The notes under the pieces were generated by a model. That model was not told the origin of the DNA and made no database searches. It was given only the letters and a program-made list of their open reading frames with translations. This document shows positions 53,226 to 63,715 of a stretch of DNA of 64,000 bases, in pieces. The DNA lies in contig CP099977.1 of NCBI GenBank assembly GCA_024372495.1, forward strand, positions 2,108,001 through 2,172,000, written 5' to 3'. The translations under genes and the position numbers were made by a program. This DNA comes from Pseudarthrobacter sp. Fe7 (GTDB lineage: Bacteria > Actinomycetota > Actinomycetes > Actinomycetales > Micrococcaceae). Each line of letters starts with the position of its first letter. The first letter of the stretch is position 1.

Positions 53226-53270
53226 AAGAGGAGCGGCTGCCGGTATTCCACCCGGCAGCCGTTCCTCTTT
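53226..53270. terminator. Bidirectional intrinsic terminator between glfT2 and DUF2142 gene
   Basis: An 18-bp stem with one mismatch-type G-U pair (53226-53243 with 53252-53269), an 8-base loop and TTT. It lies between convergent genes. Confidence 0.8.
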
Positions 53271-53281
53271 GATTTGTGAGG

Positions 53282-54864
53282 TTACGCCTCAGATCCAGCG
53301 GATGCGATCCCTGCCCGGGACGTGCTGTGTCCCTTGGTGCCTGCCGCGAGCAGGCGGTACAGACAGATGGCGCCGACTGTCAAGACCGCGATGTAAGCAA
53401 CGCTGAGGCCCTGCCAGGTCAGCGGCGGCTGCCAACGCGGGTCGAACATTTCCGTCCAGTTGACGTGGTCCTGAATGCCGATGGTGTAGCGCCGCAGTCC
53501 CTCCAGGAAGATGTAGGTGTGGGCGAGGACGCCCAGGACGAGGCCCCAGCGAATCATGGATTTCGTCCAGGGAGTGATGCGGAACTGGCGGAACCGTGTA
53601 CTTACCCCAGCTGCCAGGATCAAGGTAACCACCATGGCGAGGGCGTAACGGCCTTGCCAGATCCAGCCGAGCTTTTCACTCGAGCTGGCTTGCAGCGCGG
53701 TTGGCACAGCAATCACTGTGACAGTGAGCAAGGCCATGACCCAGCGGCCCCGGACGGGGCGCGCCGTATAAGCCAGAAACAGCAGGGCGCCAAAACCCAG
53801 CACCCAGGTGTACAGGGTGGCTGGCGGAGGCAAGGTATCGATCCAGCCGAGGACGCCCACGTATTCGACCATGAAGAACACCGTTTTATCCAGCATGGCC
53901 ACCGCCGCATCTTCTGCTGGGATCGGTGCGCCGGCAAGAAGGCTGTCAAAGCTCTTTGCGGCGAATACCCACCAGAGCGCGAACGCACACGACACGGCAA
54001 TAATGCCCGCGGCGATCTGGAATCCCCGTTGGGCCAGGGTCTTTACCAGCGTCCCGGCGCCATAGCAAAGCACGGCTGCAATGGCTGCCAGAGCAAGCCA
54101 CAGGAGTGAAAGTGGACGTGTGTGAGCCAGGAGCGATGCTGACAACGTTAGGAGAACCAGCGGCAGCCGCCGTGGGCGTATTTTGCTGGCAGTCTGTTCA
54201 AGGACGGCGCACAAACTGAGGAAGACCGCGCCCGTTGTCGCTATTTCCAGGGCATTGGGATTGATGGAACCTGTCAGGAAGAAAACGGCGGGCGTCAGGG
54301 AAACGGCTGCCGCTATAACGGGCCGCCTGAAGTGGCGAAGGGAGAAAGCGGCCGCAAATATCGCTGCCAGAAAGAATCCGACCAACCAGCTGCTGATGAT
54401 CCTCATGGCGTAGATTGCCGGCTCACCGCTGAGGCCCCGGCTTCCCATCCCAACAATTGCGTAATAGACAGGATTGTAATTTCCGGCGGACGTTTTGCCT
54501 GCGGTCCAGCCGCGGTCTGTTGCGTCAATGGGCGGAGCGCAGTCGGCCGTGACATTCGACCGCTGCGCAAAACAACTCCGGATGTTCAGTCCGGCGATGT
54601 AGCCCGGGACCTGGACAACCAGCGGGTCGCCCTGCACCCCGGATCCAGTTCCCATTAACTGCCCCCTGGCTACAGCAGCTGCCTTAATGGCGTGGGCAGG
54701 TTCGTCAGGAACGGACATCAGTGGCGACGCGAAACTCCAAATACTGCCTATCGAACCAAAAATGAGCCAAGCAACGATGAGGACTCGGACCGCTGATGGG
54801 GGAGGTGGCGGGCACCGGCAGGCCTGATTTTGGGCATAAGCAAGGGGCGAGTGGAATTCGGCAT
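53282..54864 (-). CDS. DUF2142 polytopic membrane protein, copy A (one frame break)
   Basis: Membrane protein of about 527 residues of the DUF2142 family, GT-C-like proteins associated with surface glycans. The first helix (VLIVAWLIFGSIGSIWSF) is restored by adding one base to the G-run at 54798-54802; then the diagnostic PLMSVPDEPAHAIKAAAVAR follows. Further landmarks are TSAGNYNPVYYAIVGMGSRG and SINPNALEIATTGAVFLS, with about ten more helices. The start ATG is at 54864 (MPNSTRPLLM) or 54837 (MPKIRP). It is a paralogue of the protein at 55627-57329, sharing VPDEPAH, SAG-YNP-YY and the NPN-LEIA motif. It converges with glfT2. Confidence 0.8.
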
Positions 54865-54939
54865 GATAGTTTTAAGGATACTTGGAGGCGGGCTGTGCAG
54901 AGGCTGAACACTCCGCAACCTTGAGAGGATCACCCACCG

Positions 54940-55416
54940 ATGCCAACACCGCCATCAGGCACGTCTTCATCACCGGAAACACCCGTAGAAGCTGCCCCAG
55001 CAGTTCCGGGCATGGTCATGGGGCTTTACCGGCACCCGGTTGTCAGGTTCCTGCTTGTCGGCGGCGTTTCTTTTGCCCTGGACCTTGGATTGCTGGCAAT
55101 CCTCCACGAGATCTTCGATGTAGCGCTATGGATAGCAACTCCCATCGCGTTTGTTGTAAGCCTGGTCTTCAACTTCCTCCTGCAGCGCCTGTTCACGTTC
55201 CGCGCCAACAACAGTGGAAGTATCAGTGCGCTGAAGTACATTGCGCTGGTCATCGTCAATATCGTGATCAGCGACCTCATAGTCACAGGGTTTGACGCCG
55301 TCGGCTGGACTTACGTCATTGGTAAGACGGCTGCCACCATTCTCACAACGGCGTGGAATTACTTCCTGTACCGTCACTGGATCTTCCGGCGCAGTCCCGA
55401 AGAGACCAACCAATAA
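54940..55416 (+). CDS. GtrA family membrane protein
   Basis: GtrA-like protein of 158 residues with four membrane helices: VVRFLLVGGVSFALDLGLLA, VALWIATPIAFVVSLVFNFL, ALKYIALVIVNIVISDLIV and YVIGKTAATILTTAWNYFLY. The FNFLLQRLFTF and YRHWIF ends flank a typical basic loop. GtrA proteins help move or use undecaprenyl-phosphate sugars in surface polysaccharide synthesis. It is the only plus-strand gene between two minus-strand DUF2142 genes. The 210 bases after it (55417-55626) show no gene or clear signal. Confidence 0.88.
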   Translation: MPTPPSGTSSSPETPVEAAPAVPGMVMGLYRHPVVRFLLVGGVSFALDLGLLAILHEIFDVALWIATPIAFVVSLVFNFLLQRLFTFRANNSGSISALKYIALVIVNIVISDLIVTGFDAVGWTYVIGKTAATILTTAWNYFLYRHWIFRRSPEETNQ

Positions 55417-55626
55417 GCCGACCTGCCGGGCCCTTCAGGCTTCCACCTTCGGACGCGAAGTGACAACTCGTCCACACGCCTGGGCTTTCCGAATCCGGAG
55501 GAAAGGGCGCGGCTATCCGCAACTCACGGCTGTGAGCGCAGAGGGGGACAGGCGCGCGGCCTCCCGTCACCCAGCATTCCCGGGGCGACGAGGGGCCATC
55601 AACCAGCGGGGCAAGCCCCTGTCAGT

Positions 55627-57329
55627 CTAATTTCCCTGCCGCAGGCTTCTGCTCGCGTTCATGTCCGGCCCTGCCGCCGACCGTGCACCTGCCGGCGCAG
55701 GCGCCTGGCCGGTACTGTTCTCGATTTTTTCTGCGTCCGCCACAATGCCTGAACTGGGTCGGCTTCCGCCGTCACGGCCCAGAGAACCCCTTACCAGGGG
55801 GCTTCCCGGGTGGAGGTAGCGGAAGAGGAGCAGCGCGCCGACCGCTGTGACAAGCAGGTAGGCGACGGTCAGGGGCAGCCAGCCCATAGGCGGCTGCCAG
55901 TGCGGTGAAGAAAACAGCGTCTGCCAGTTGGCGATCTCGCTGATTCCGACGACGTAGCGGCGCAGGACGTAGGCAAAGGCGAGGGTATGGCACGCAACGA
56001 TGAGCCAAAAGAAGACCCGCGAGATGCGCACGGCCAGAGCGCCGCCAGGGAACCTTAGCTTCCTCAGGCCAAGGCCCACGCTGATGAACAGAACTACCAC
56101 CAGGGGAAGCGTGTAACGGCCCTGCCAGATGAATCCCATTCCGCGCCACAGTGCGGTCTGCAGGAGTGCGGGGACCAGGTACAGCATGGCCAGGGCTACC
56201 CAGTAGCCCGTCCAGTTCCGAAGTGGGCGCACACAGAACGGGACTACGAGGCCTGCAATCATGAGAGCGCCCCAGACAAGGGCAACCAGTTCCGGAACCG
56301 GCGTATCCAGCCAGCCCATGGTGCCGATGTATTGCGGGAAGAAGTCATAGGTCTGGTCAAGCATGATCATGAAGCCACGGTAGAGGGGGCATCCGGGTGG
56401 GGGCTGGCGATCCCTTCAGGAGCGACGCCTACGTTCGCGGGACCGTTCGCTGCTATGTACATCCACAGCAGGCCCAGCAGAGCCCCCGGAACTGCCACTG
56501 CTACTGCCGTTAATACCCTCCGGTCACTGAAGACCGTCACCACCCGGCGCAGCCTGAACGAGCAAATCCCGACGATGAGTGCGCACAGCAGCCAGACCAG
56601 CGATATTTGCCGTGCATTTGCCAGCACAACCGTCGCGGCCGCGACGGTTGCCAGGGCGGGCAGCACGCGTTTGGTGCCCCTTCGGTTATCAAGGACGACG
56701 ACGAAACCGGAGAATGCAGCCATCGTGGCCGCAATCTCCAGCGAGTTGGGGTTAATGCCGCCGCCGAGGAACAGAACCATGGGGGTCATGGCAAGGGCTG
56801 CGACGAGAACGGCGTACTTTGGCCGCCTCAGCTCCGTCAGGGCCGTGAACCCGGCGGCAAAGAACACTGCACACAACAGTGCGCTCACCAGGCGCATGGC
56901 GTAGATTGCCGGGGCGCCGGACATGAACAGCGTGGGAAGCCCGACTATCCAGTAGTACATCGGGTTGTAGGAGCCTGCGGATGTGACACCTATGTTGGTG
57001 AAAGTATCGTCAATGTAGATGGGCGCTGCGCAGTCGGCTGCCTGCGCCCTGTTGAACTTGTAGCAGCTTTGGGCATGGAGGCTGGCGATGTAGTTGGGCA
57101 CGCGGACGTGGACGCCGTGACCAAACGACGTACCGTCCTCGACCAGGACCTGGCCGCGTACCACGGCGGCTGCCTTGATCGTATGCGCCGGCTCATCAGG
57201 GACGCCCATCAGGGGCGTTGCCAGGGACCAGAGACCAAACAGCAGGAAGAAGATCGCGGTCAGGAGTCCGAAAGTGGGAAGGGGCCGGGGAAGGGGTCGT
57301 CCGCGCACACTTCTTAGGAATAAACTCAC
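55627..57329 (-). CDS. DUF2142 polytopic membrane protein, copy B (one frame break)
   Basis: Membrane protein of about 567 residues of the DUF2142 family. The GTG start at 57329 overlaps the stop of the PstS-like gene (GTGA), so translation is coupled. Landmarks are LLTAIFFLLFGLWSLATPLM, GVPDEPAHTIKAAAVVRG, TSAGSYNPMYYWIVGLP and GINPNSLEIAATMAAFSG. The break in the G-run at 56385-56389 is one base short; corrected, HPDAPLYRGFMIMLDQTYDF joins the second half with VRRYVVGISEIANWQTLF near the end. The C-terminal tail is hydrophilic. Acceptor and donor are unknown; the region suggests glycan transfer outside the membrane. Confidence 0.82.
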
Positions 57330-58387
57330 TGTCCGTCTCCCATTGCCTTGACGAGGGCGCGCCCTTCGTTCACCGCCTTCTTGCTTGGCGACATGACGAA
57401 GGCAAATGCATTCGCGTTTTTTTGTGCTTCTTCGCTGAGTACGCTTTCCCCGAATGAGCGCACCAGGCTGCCCATCCGATCGTCCGTGTAGTCCCGGCAG
57501 ATGTACATGTAAATCACGGTGCCCAGGGCATAACCCGAGCGGCCGTCCAGTCCTTGGGTCACGGCGGTTGATGAAGCGCTCACGTTCCCGGTGGACACGG
57601 CGTCCACCACAGAGGACGCCTGCATCCGCTGCGCCTTACCGTCAAAGACAAGTTGGGCCGCGACGAACCTGTTCCCAATGATGCTCCCGTCGAGTACCGA
57701 TATACCTCCGTTGGTGTCGTCCAGCTTGTTCGCCAGGTCCAACGGGGGAGAGGAGACCTGCCCCTTTACGGTGGCAGGCCAGCGGTCCTGGGCACTGGGG
57801 TTCCAGTCGGTTCCCGCGTCCTTGAGGTAGGCATTGACCGGGCGGACAGTATCCGCTGGGCCCTCCTGCACGAGTACAGTGATGGCGACGTCAGGCAAAG
57901 AGGTATCCGGGTTCAACGCGGCTATCTTGGGGTCGTTCCATCGGGTGATGGCACCCTGCAGGATCTGCGCAAGGGTTTTGGCGTCCAGGATGATGTCGTT
58001 GACGCCCTTGAGCTTGATGGCGACGCCGACCGGCAAGACGCCTGCAGCGATGGACATGGCACCTTTGGAGGTGCACATACCCCGGACTGCCGAAGCCTCG
58101 CTGTCAGCGAGCGGTGCGGAACCGACAGCGAACTGCGACTGACCGTCCTGGAATGCTTTCAGCCCTGCCGCGGACCCGTCGGGGGAGTAGCTGACATAGG
58201 TTCCCTTGACGGAACTTCCCCACGATAGGCCCCACGCGCTGACTGCCCCTTGGCCTGCGTTACTTCCAATTCCGGTCAGTGCGCCTTCAATGGTCCCCGG
58301 AGGCGTGGTTGCACATGCAGACAGGGGCAGGAACGCGGCCAACAGGACTGCGGCACGGATTTTACTTCGTCGAGAAACGGGAATCAC
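57326..58387 (-). CDS. PstS-like substrate-binding lipoprotein with altered ligand loop
   Basis: Lipoprotein of 353 residues with a phosphate-binding-protein fold. The signal peptide ends FLPLSACATTP. Landmarks of PstS are kept: GIGSNAGQGAVSAWGLSW, FAVGSAPLADSEA, and ILQGAITRWNDPKIAALNPD. The loop that in PstS reads as RSDGSGTT and holds phosphate is VQEGPADTV here, and the usual SGSG turn is SPDGSAAG, so phosphate binding is doubtful. No PstA, PstB or PstC gene is near. Instead it is translationally coupled to a DUF2142 membrane protein in a glycan cluster. The last part (DYTDDRMGSLVRSFGESVLS) is normal for the fold. The frame is intact. Confidence 0.8.
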   Translation of the reverse strand: MIPVSRRSKIRAAVLLAAFLPLSACATTPPGTIEGALTGIGSNAGQGAVSAWGLSWGSSVKGTYVSYSPDGSAAGLKAFQDGQSQFAVGSAPLADSEASAVRGMCTSKGAMSIAAGVLPVGVAIKLKGVNDIILDAKTLAQILQGAITRWNDPKIAALNPDTSLPDVAITVLVQEGPADTVRPVNAYLKDAGTDWNPSAQDRWPATVKGQVSSPPLDLANKLDDTNGGISVLDGSIIGNRFVAAQLVFDGKAQRMQASSVVDAVSTGNVSASSTAVTQGLDGRSGYALGTVIYMYICRDYTDDRMGSLVRSFGESVLSEEAQKNANAFAFVMSPSKKAVNEGRALVKAMGDGQ

Positions 58388-58459
58388 CTGTCCAGCCTAA
58401 TGGTCCAGCGCCGCAAGTACGGGACACGACGGGCGCCACACCGGTGCAGGCCACGGTCA

Positions 58460-60430
58460 TCAGCAACTGGACACCCGGAAGAGTCGCGCGTCCTGACCTT
58501 GGGAATCCACGAGGGTCAATCCATCTTTCGGCGCAAGGTTGGTCAACGCAGGGTACTTTTCGGAGCCCGGCAAGTCGATTAGGTACCGCGAACCGAAATC
58601 CAGGACGTACTGGACGTTCTTGTTGTGCACGGCGGTGCAGAGGGCCGGGTTGTCCGCAGAGTCCCCGAGCTTTTGGTTAATGAGTTCCGTATCGGGGTCG
58701 TCTGTTGAAAACAGATGAGTCGTCAGGACGCGGCGGCCGGTATACGCGTATGCCAGGGAGCTCCCGTTCCAGGGATTGTCAGCTATGACAGCATCGGACG
58801 GGACGTGGGTTGGAAGTCGCTGGATCAAGGCCAGGCTCGTCCGGTGTCAAGAGCTCGGATTGGGCATCGAAGCGGTAAACGGACGAAGCCCCTCCAATGT
58901 AGTGGGTCAGCGGACCGGCAATGGAAGCGACCAATGCGAAGACCACGACGGCAGCGGTGGAGAGTACTGCCGCCCCGCTTGCGCCTGTACGGTCGATGGA
59001 CGCCGTCCATCTACGCCAGATGGGCGAGCCGAAGCGGGAGGTTCGGGCCGAGTCCCAAAGGCGCACGCCTCCGATAACGGCAAGCGGGGTGGCCAGCAGC
59101 GGCAGGAGAGCGGCCAGGCGGTAGGTGTCCTGGTACCAAGTACCGACCAGGAGGTCGCGTATGCTGCCCTTTGGGAACGACGCCGCTACGACATAAAGGC
59201 CGCCGAGTATGCCGTAGCAGGCAGCCATCCAGCGCCACCTTCCCACCTTGAATGTGGTGAGCAGGCCGCAGACCGACAGGACCGAAACTACCACCGCCGG
59301 TATGGCGGATTGCATCGTGCTCGCTGTGAGGATTTCCCCGACGGCGGCGCCCGGCTTGACGGTTGGACCCCAGTTGTCATAGGGAGCGGGCCGCAGCTTT
59401 AGCCAGAGAACCGCCGCGACGGCAAGCACCCCCAGCGTCCCTCCTAGGAATAGCCACGGTCCGCCGGCGTTGAGCCGCCACATCTCCCTGCGTGGCCTTA
59501 CTTGCCACCAGAGTATGGCGAGGATCGGAAGACCCAGTGCCACGGTGATGTTGACGGAGCCTGGTATGGGCAAACGCGAGGCCCCCCAGCGACAAAACCA
59601 GCGCTGCGGCCCAGGAGAGGAGCGGTTCCGTCCGCGTCCGCCCGACGCGGACCACCGCTGCAAGCTCGGCTATCACCACCGGCATCATGCTGACGGCCAT
59701 GGCATAGGGGAACAACGGGCCCCAGACGATCATGAGGAACGGGAAGGCAACCTGTGTACCGGCGATCACCGCAGCGATGACGAGGGCTGCAGGCCTGCGC
59801 GAGATGGTTTTCGTGACGAGGAACAGGCAGGAGGCAGGCCAGAGGAGCACGACAATGACCAGGTTCAGGACGTTTTCTGCTGTGGGAATATCTACTGCAG
59901 TCAACTGCACCAGCAGGGCAGCGAATGAATGCCACGCGGCGGGGTAGACAGCGTCCAGCCCCTGAACGCCCTGAATTGACGCCAGTGTCAAAGATGATGC
60001 GTTTCCACTGTCGAGGATGAAGCGGATTGCGTTGAGGTGGAAGACGTTGTCGAAGACCTGTGACGGGTGTTCGGGTGATCCAACCAGTTGAATGAACCGC
60101 CACATCATAGGAAGCGTTGCGAGGACCAACGCAGCGAAAGGCAAGGACGTCCGCCAGGAGGGTGTTCTTAGCCGCCAGGGAACGTCGCGGGTCAGAAGCA
60201 ATGACCCGGCAGCGAGAGCCGCGCTGACAACGAGGTACGGGAGGACGCTCCAGGGCACGTGGAGCAGCCCCCCAACACTCCGGCAACGCCCGCCGCTGCC
60301 GTTGAGAGGAGGGGGCTATACCAAGGACCCCGCCCCACCGGAATTTCAGGCAGGATGCGATTGCGGCGCCCGGGATATACAGGAGCAGGACCGCTGCTGC
60401 CAACGCCGGAAGAATGCCTAACCAGTTCAC
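58460..60430 (-). CDS. DUF6541-type polytopic membrane protein (four frame breaks)
   Basis: Membrane protein of about 656 residues with some twelve helices and a C-terminal soluble domain, like DUF6541 GT-C-type proteins of actinobacteria. It begins with GTG 60430 (MNWLGILPALAAAVLLLYIP), overlapping the flippase stop. Other landmarks are SPEHPSQVFDNVFHLNAIRF and GTWYQDTYRLAALLPLLATP; the tail contains VIADNPWNGSSLAYAYTGRR. Breaks: the runs at 60311-60315 and 60268-60273 are each one base short, and GAGCCTG at 59557-59563 (plus) and 58832-58838 (minus) each add one. Corrected joins read LGIAPLLSTAAAGVAGVLGG, FAHTSSVNITVALG and TPDELALIQRLP. Its role in glycan assembly is inferred. Confidence 0.78.
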
Positions 60431-61659
60431 GAAGGTATGTCCTCAGTCCTATCCTTTGGCGATGGCTCCCGCATCAGCCGGATGATGGCCCGCAGCTGTA
60501 TCGCGGTCACCGCGATTTCTCCGGCGACCAATCCCAGGGCCCCGCCTTGCCCACCCATCAGGTGCGCCAGGATGACCATGGCCGGGAGGCCGACAACGGC
60601 CCCGGCGATGGTGCTGGAGAAAACCACACGCATCTGCTTGGCAGGAACCAGCCAATGGGCTCCCGTGGAGGTCGTCACGCAGACGAGGAGGAAAGACAGA
60701 CCGAACCAGAAGCAGGTCCAGAAATCGGCCGCCAAAGCTGGGCCAAAAAGCACAGTGCTGACCCATGGGCCCAGGAGCGAAAGGATCAGCCAGCCCGCTG
60801 CTCCCAAGCCCGACAGCACCAGGAGGGAGAATCTCCGCCGCTCCTTATGGTCTGAGCCGAATTCGTTGACCCAGCCTTGGAGACTGTTCCCCAATGCGGC
60901 AGTCGCGAGTTGTCCGATGCGGTACAGCTTCTCCGCCGACACGAATGCGGCCAGCCCGGAGGTGGAGGCGGCAAACTGCACCACGATCACGGGAGTGGAA
61001 GCGTAAGCTCCGGCTGCGACAGTCACGCCGGCGCCGCCCCTAAGCTCCCAAATCTCCCGGAAAACCGCGCGGGGAGCCAGTCCCTGGAAGTCTGTCCGCT
61101 GCGTATGATCCTTGTTGAACCACAAGGTGCCCGCCAGGCCGAGCAGCAGAAGTGCCAGCGGGTAGAAGAAAATCCCCCCGGTGGCGAACAAGAGTGGGAT
61201 AACGCCGAGAGTCGCAACCATTCGTGGAATAACGTCGTACTTGGCAATCCGGCCAGCGTGCCCCGTGGCGATGCAGTACCAGGCGGGGGTGAGCCCTGCC
61301 GCTGCTTGGGCGCAGGCCATCAGGAAGGCTACCCAGAACTGGTCTTTGACGCCCGTGAACGCAAGGGCTGCCGCCATTAAGGGCACGGCGCAGACAAAGA
61401 CAAAGGAACGGGTAGCGAAGCTGGTGGCGTAAAGCCGGCGCCGCGCGAGAGTGTCGCTTTCGGAGGCTACGGCGGCAGGACCGGTCAGTGGCCAGCCAAG
61501 ACCGATGACGATCGCCGCGATCGCGCCTATGGCCTGGCCCACAGCCAGGGAATTCCAGGCCAAGGCGCCACCCACCCTGGCGATGATGGGCAGGAGGATA
61601 AATGACGCAAGAGAGGCAAGCAGCGGCAACCCGGCGAACGCCGCAATCCTTTTGATCAT
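60427..61659 (-). CDS. Polysaccharide flippase (Wzx/MATE-like)
   Basis: Membrane protein of 410 residues with about twelve helices, organised like Wzx flippases that translocate lipid-linked oligosaccharides. It starts MIKRIAAFAGLPLLASLASF with the usual first helix and has paired repeats such as FVFVCAVPLMAAALAFTGV and IFFYPLALLLLGLAGTLWF. The FSLLVLSGLGAAGWLILSLL helix is typical of the second half. No catalytic motif is expected. It overlaps the DUF6541 gene start by three bases, and glycosyltransferase genes precede it on the same strand. The frame is intact. Confidence 0.82.
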   Translation of the reverse strand: MIKRIAAFAGLPLLASLASFILLPIIARVGGALAWNSLAVGQAIGAIAAIVIGLGWPLTGPAAVASESDTLARRRLYATSFATRSFVFVCAVPLMAAALAFTGVKDQFWVAFLMACAQAAAGLTPAWYCIATGHAGRIAKYDVIPRMVATLGVIPLLFATGGIFFYPLALLLLGLAGTLWFNKDHTQRTDFQGLAPRAVFREIWELRGGAGVTVAAGAYASTPVIVVQFAASTSGLAAFVSAEKLYRIGQLATAALGNSLQGWVNEFGSDHKERRRFSLLVLSGLGAAGWLILSLLGPWVSTVLFGPALAADFWTCFWFGLSFLLVCVTTSTGAHWLVPAKQMRVVFSSTIAGAVVGLPAMVILAHLMGGQGGALGLVAGEIAVTAIQLRAIIRLMREPSPKDRTEDIPS

Positions 61660-61686
61660 GCCCTGGTCCTGGGCACGGTGCTTCGG

Positions 61687-62730
61687 CTAGACGTAGTCAT
61701 AGGCATCCTTTCCCAGGCGGCCATTGACGAAAACGTCTTCAACTTCCCGCTTAAATCTGGAACGCTCGTTGAGGATCGTGTCCCGATATCCGCTTTGTTT
61801 TGCCACTTCCTGGTCAAAATTGGCGATGAGACGCGGAAGCATGGCTGCAGCAGTGGCAACTTCGGTCTCGCCCGGGGTGATTTTGTGTTCCCAGGGGATG
61901 GGAACGTCGGCGTAGAAGGCTCCGGAACCGCGGCGCGCCACGATGGTCAGGGCGCCGGAAAGTGTTGCCTCCCGAGGCATGCGGTCTTTACCGGGGTGGT
62001 GCCCCAGGTCCAAATAGACACCGCATTGCTGCAGGGTCGCAACAACCTCAGCGCGGGTCATGCCGACGATTGGCCGCCACTCAATTGTGGGCGGGCATAC
62101 GGCCTTAACGGCATCGATGATGTGTCCGCCCTTGGCGGGGTTGTAGGTCACCAGCTGGTGGTTGCGTTCAACCGTGGGCTGAGCCTGGAATTCCTCGAAG
62201 GGGGTGTAATCGGAGACGAGGGAGGGCACGACGTCCAGCCGGGTGGCAACAAAGGCCCAGGCGTAGGAGGACTGTACGAGGTGGACTACGCCCTTATCAG
62301 TACGGAGCTTTGCCGGCGTCACGCCGTTCTTCCACATCCGGGCGAAGGGCACCGCGGCTTCCTTTGCCTTTTCCAGCAGGCCCGCATTATTCCGGTACCA
62401 CATGCGTTCAGCCATGAATGTCAGCGAGTTATCGATGCTGAGCCACCAGCACATGCGGCGTGCATGCTTGATGTGGGACATTTCCTGTACGTATGTCTCC
62501 GGATAGACGACTACGTTTCCGGGGGCATCGACGATTCCAGTTGCCTCCGGGGCGTCGTAAATGCCGTACTGCTCCACGCGGTCATTGCCGGTCGTGTGTG
62601 GATGCGGAACGAGGTAGGCGTCCTGGCCGAGTTCACGCAGCATATCGACCAGCTGATGAAGGGCCTCGGGGCCTCCAGTGCGCAAGCCGCGGTGGTAGAG
62701 GACAAAGATCGATCCTGGGTTGGTGGTCAT
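61687..62730 (-). CDS. Putative glycosyltransferase
   Basis: Protein of 347 residues, likely a GT-B-type glycosyltransferase. The start MTTNPGSIFVLYHRGLRTGG and the GGPEALHQLVDMLRELGQDA helix are as in the N-terminal Rossmann domain. The middle has VVYPETYVQEMSHIKHARRM and the donor domain includes LVTYNPAKGGHIIDAVKAV and CGVYLDLGHHPGKDRMPREA, with MPREA in the place of the nucleotide-sugar EX7E-type motif. The acceptor cannot be inferred. It sits 28 bases upstream of the flippase gene in transcription order. The frame is intact. Confidence 0.68.
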   Translation of the reverse strand: MTTNPGSIFVLYHRGLRTGGPEALHQLVDMLRELGQDAYLVPHPHTTGNDRVEQYGIYDAPEATGIVDAPGNVVVYPETYVQEMSHIKHARRMCWWLSIDNSLTFMAERMWYRNNAGLLEKAKEAAVPFARMWKNGVTPAKLRTDKGVVHLVQSSYAWAFVATRLDVVPSLVSDYTPFEEFQAQPTVERNHQLVTYNPAKGGHIIDAVKAVCPPTIEWRPIVGMTRAEVVATLQQCGVYLDLGHHPGKDRMPREATLSGALTIVARRGSGAFYADVPIPWEHKITPGETEVATAAAMLPRLIANFDQEVAKQSGYRDTILNERSRFKREVEDVFVNGRLGKDAYDYV

Positions 62731-62779
62731 GATTTGTCTTTCGATGTTGACCGGGCAGTGCAGGGGGTGAAACCGGCGG

Positions 62780-63715
62780 TTAGCGCAGACGGGCCGCGAG
62801 ATCGTCGTCTATTTTGCCCATTCTTTGATGAAATGCATCCCGGATGCCGGCAGCGGCGGCAATTAGGTGTTTGCGCCTGTTAGGCCCGAACCCGAAGCGG
62901 ACAACGTTGCTTTGGATCTCCATGTAGATCCGGCGCAGAACCCAAGCGGGTTGCTTCAGGGCATACCGGCGGGCAAGCGTCAGCGAATTCCGCGTGATGT
63001 AGTAGACCCGGAACGGCGCGTGGTAGTAGATGTAAAGCTTCTTTGATCCGATGCGCGCATGCCATCCGAGAATCTTCATCGGCCGCGCGCTGCCCAGGCT
63101 GTGCTCAAGATTGCAACCTTTGCCCGCCAGCGCACGAAGTCCGTGCTCCCGGAGCCGGGCATTGAATTCAGAATCCACGCAATCGATAAAGAAGCCTTCA
63201 TCAAAGAGGCCTACGGTACTGAATGTGCGGGCACGTACCAGCGTGCCGCTGGTCATGGGGTCGAAAATTTGCGGTTCATCGGGACTGCCCCAAACGGGAA
63301 GGGGGATGTGATTGTGTGACTCCGCGCACACCATCCCCACGCTTTCAGGATCCCCGGACGATGCGACTGTTGCCAGCGCGGAACCCACGTAGTCTCCCGT
63401 GAACCGGGAGTCCTGGTCCATGGTGACAATCCACTCCGGGTTCCACCGCTCAAGTGCTTCCTTGATCCCCGTATTGAGGGCCCGGGCAATCCCGGAGTTC
63501 GTGCCGAGACGCAGAACAACAGCCCCGGCCTGCTCCATCTCGGTCAAGGCCTGCGACACGTCATCGCGTGAGCCGTCGTCCACAACGACGACGTGAGCCA
63601 CGAAACGCAACAGCCACTTTACGTTGGAGACATTGTCCGCCCCAGGGTTGTAGGCAGATACAACCCCGCACACATCCGGGTGTGCTTCAGCGTGGTTGGG
63701 TTCAGCCTCCACCAT
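62780..63715 (-). CDS. Glycosyltransferase family 2 (rhamnosyltransferase-like)
   Basis: GT-A enzyme of 311 residues. The start at ATG 63715 (MVEAEPNHAEAHPDVCGVVS) is used because it overlaps the previous gene's stop (ATGA); the upstream open frame belongs to that gene's antisense reading. VVSAYNPGADNVSNVKWLLR and VVVVDDGSRDDVSQAL form the first nucleotide-binding part, WIVTMDQDSRFTGDYV has the metal-binding DQD, and FFIDCVDSEFNARLREHGL the acceptor-side aspartate. This pattern resembles RfbF-type rhamnosyltransferases. A basic C-terminal tail could be membrane-associated. The frame is intact. Confidence 0.85.
   Translation of the reverse strand: MVEAEPNHAEAHPDVCGVVSAYNPGADNVSNVKWLLRFVAHVVVVDDGSRDDVSQALTEMEQAGAVVLRLGTNSGIARALNTGIKEALERWNPEWIVTMDQDSRFTGDYVGSALATVASSGDPESVGMVCAESHNHIPLPVWGSPDEPQIFDPMTSGTLVRARTFSTVGLFDEGFFIDCVDSEFNARLREHGLRALAGKGCNLEHSLGSARPMKILGWHARIGSKKLYIYYHAPFRVYYITRNSLTLARRYALKQPAWVLRRIYMEIQSNVVRFGFGPNRRKHLIAAAAGIRDAFHQRMGKIDDDLAARLR

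Noticed and set aside
54748..54933. Separate small gene upstream of DUF2142 copy A
   Set aside because: It is the true N-terminus of that protein, detached by a missing G in the run at 54798-54802.
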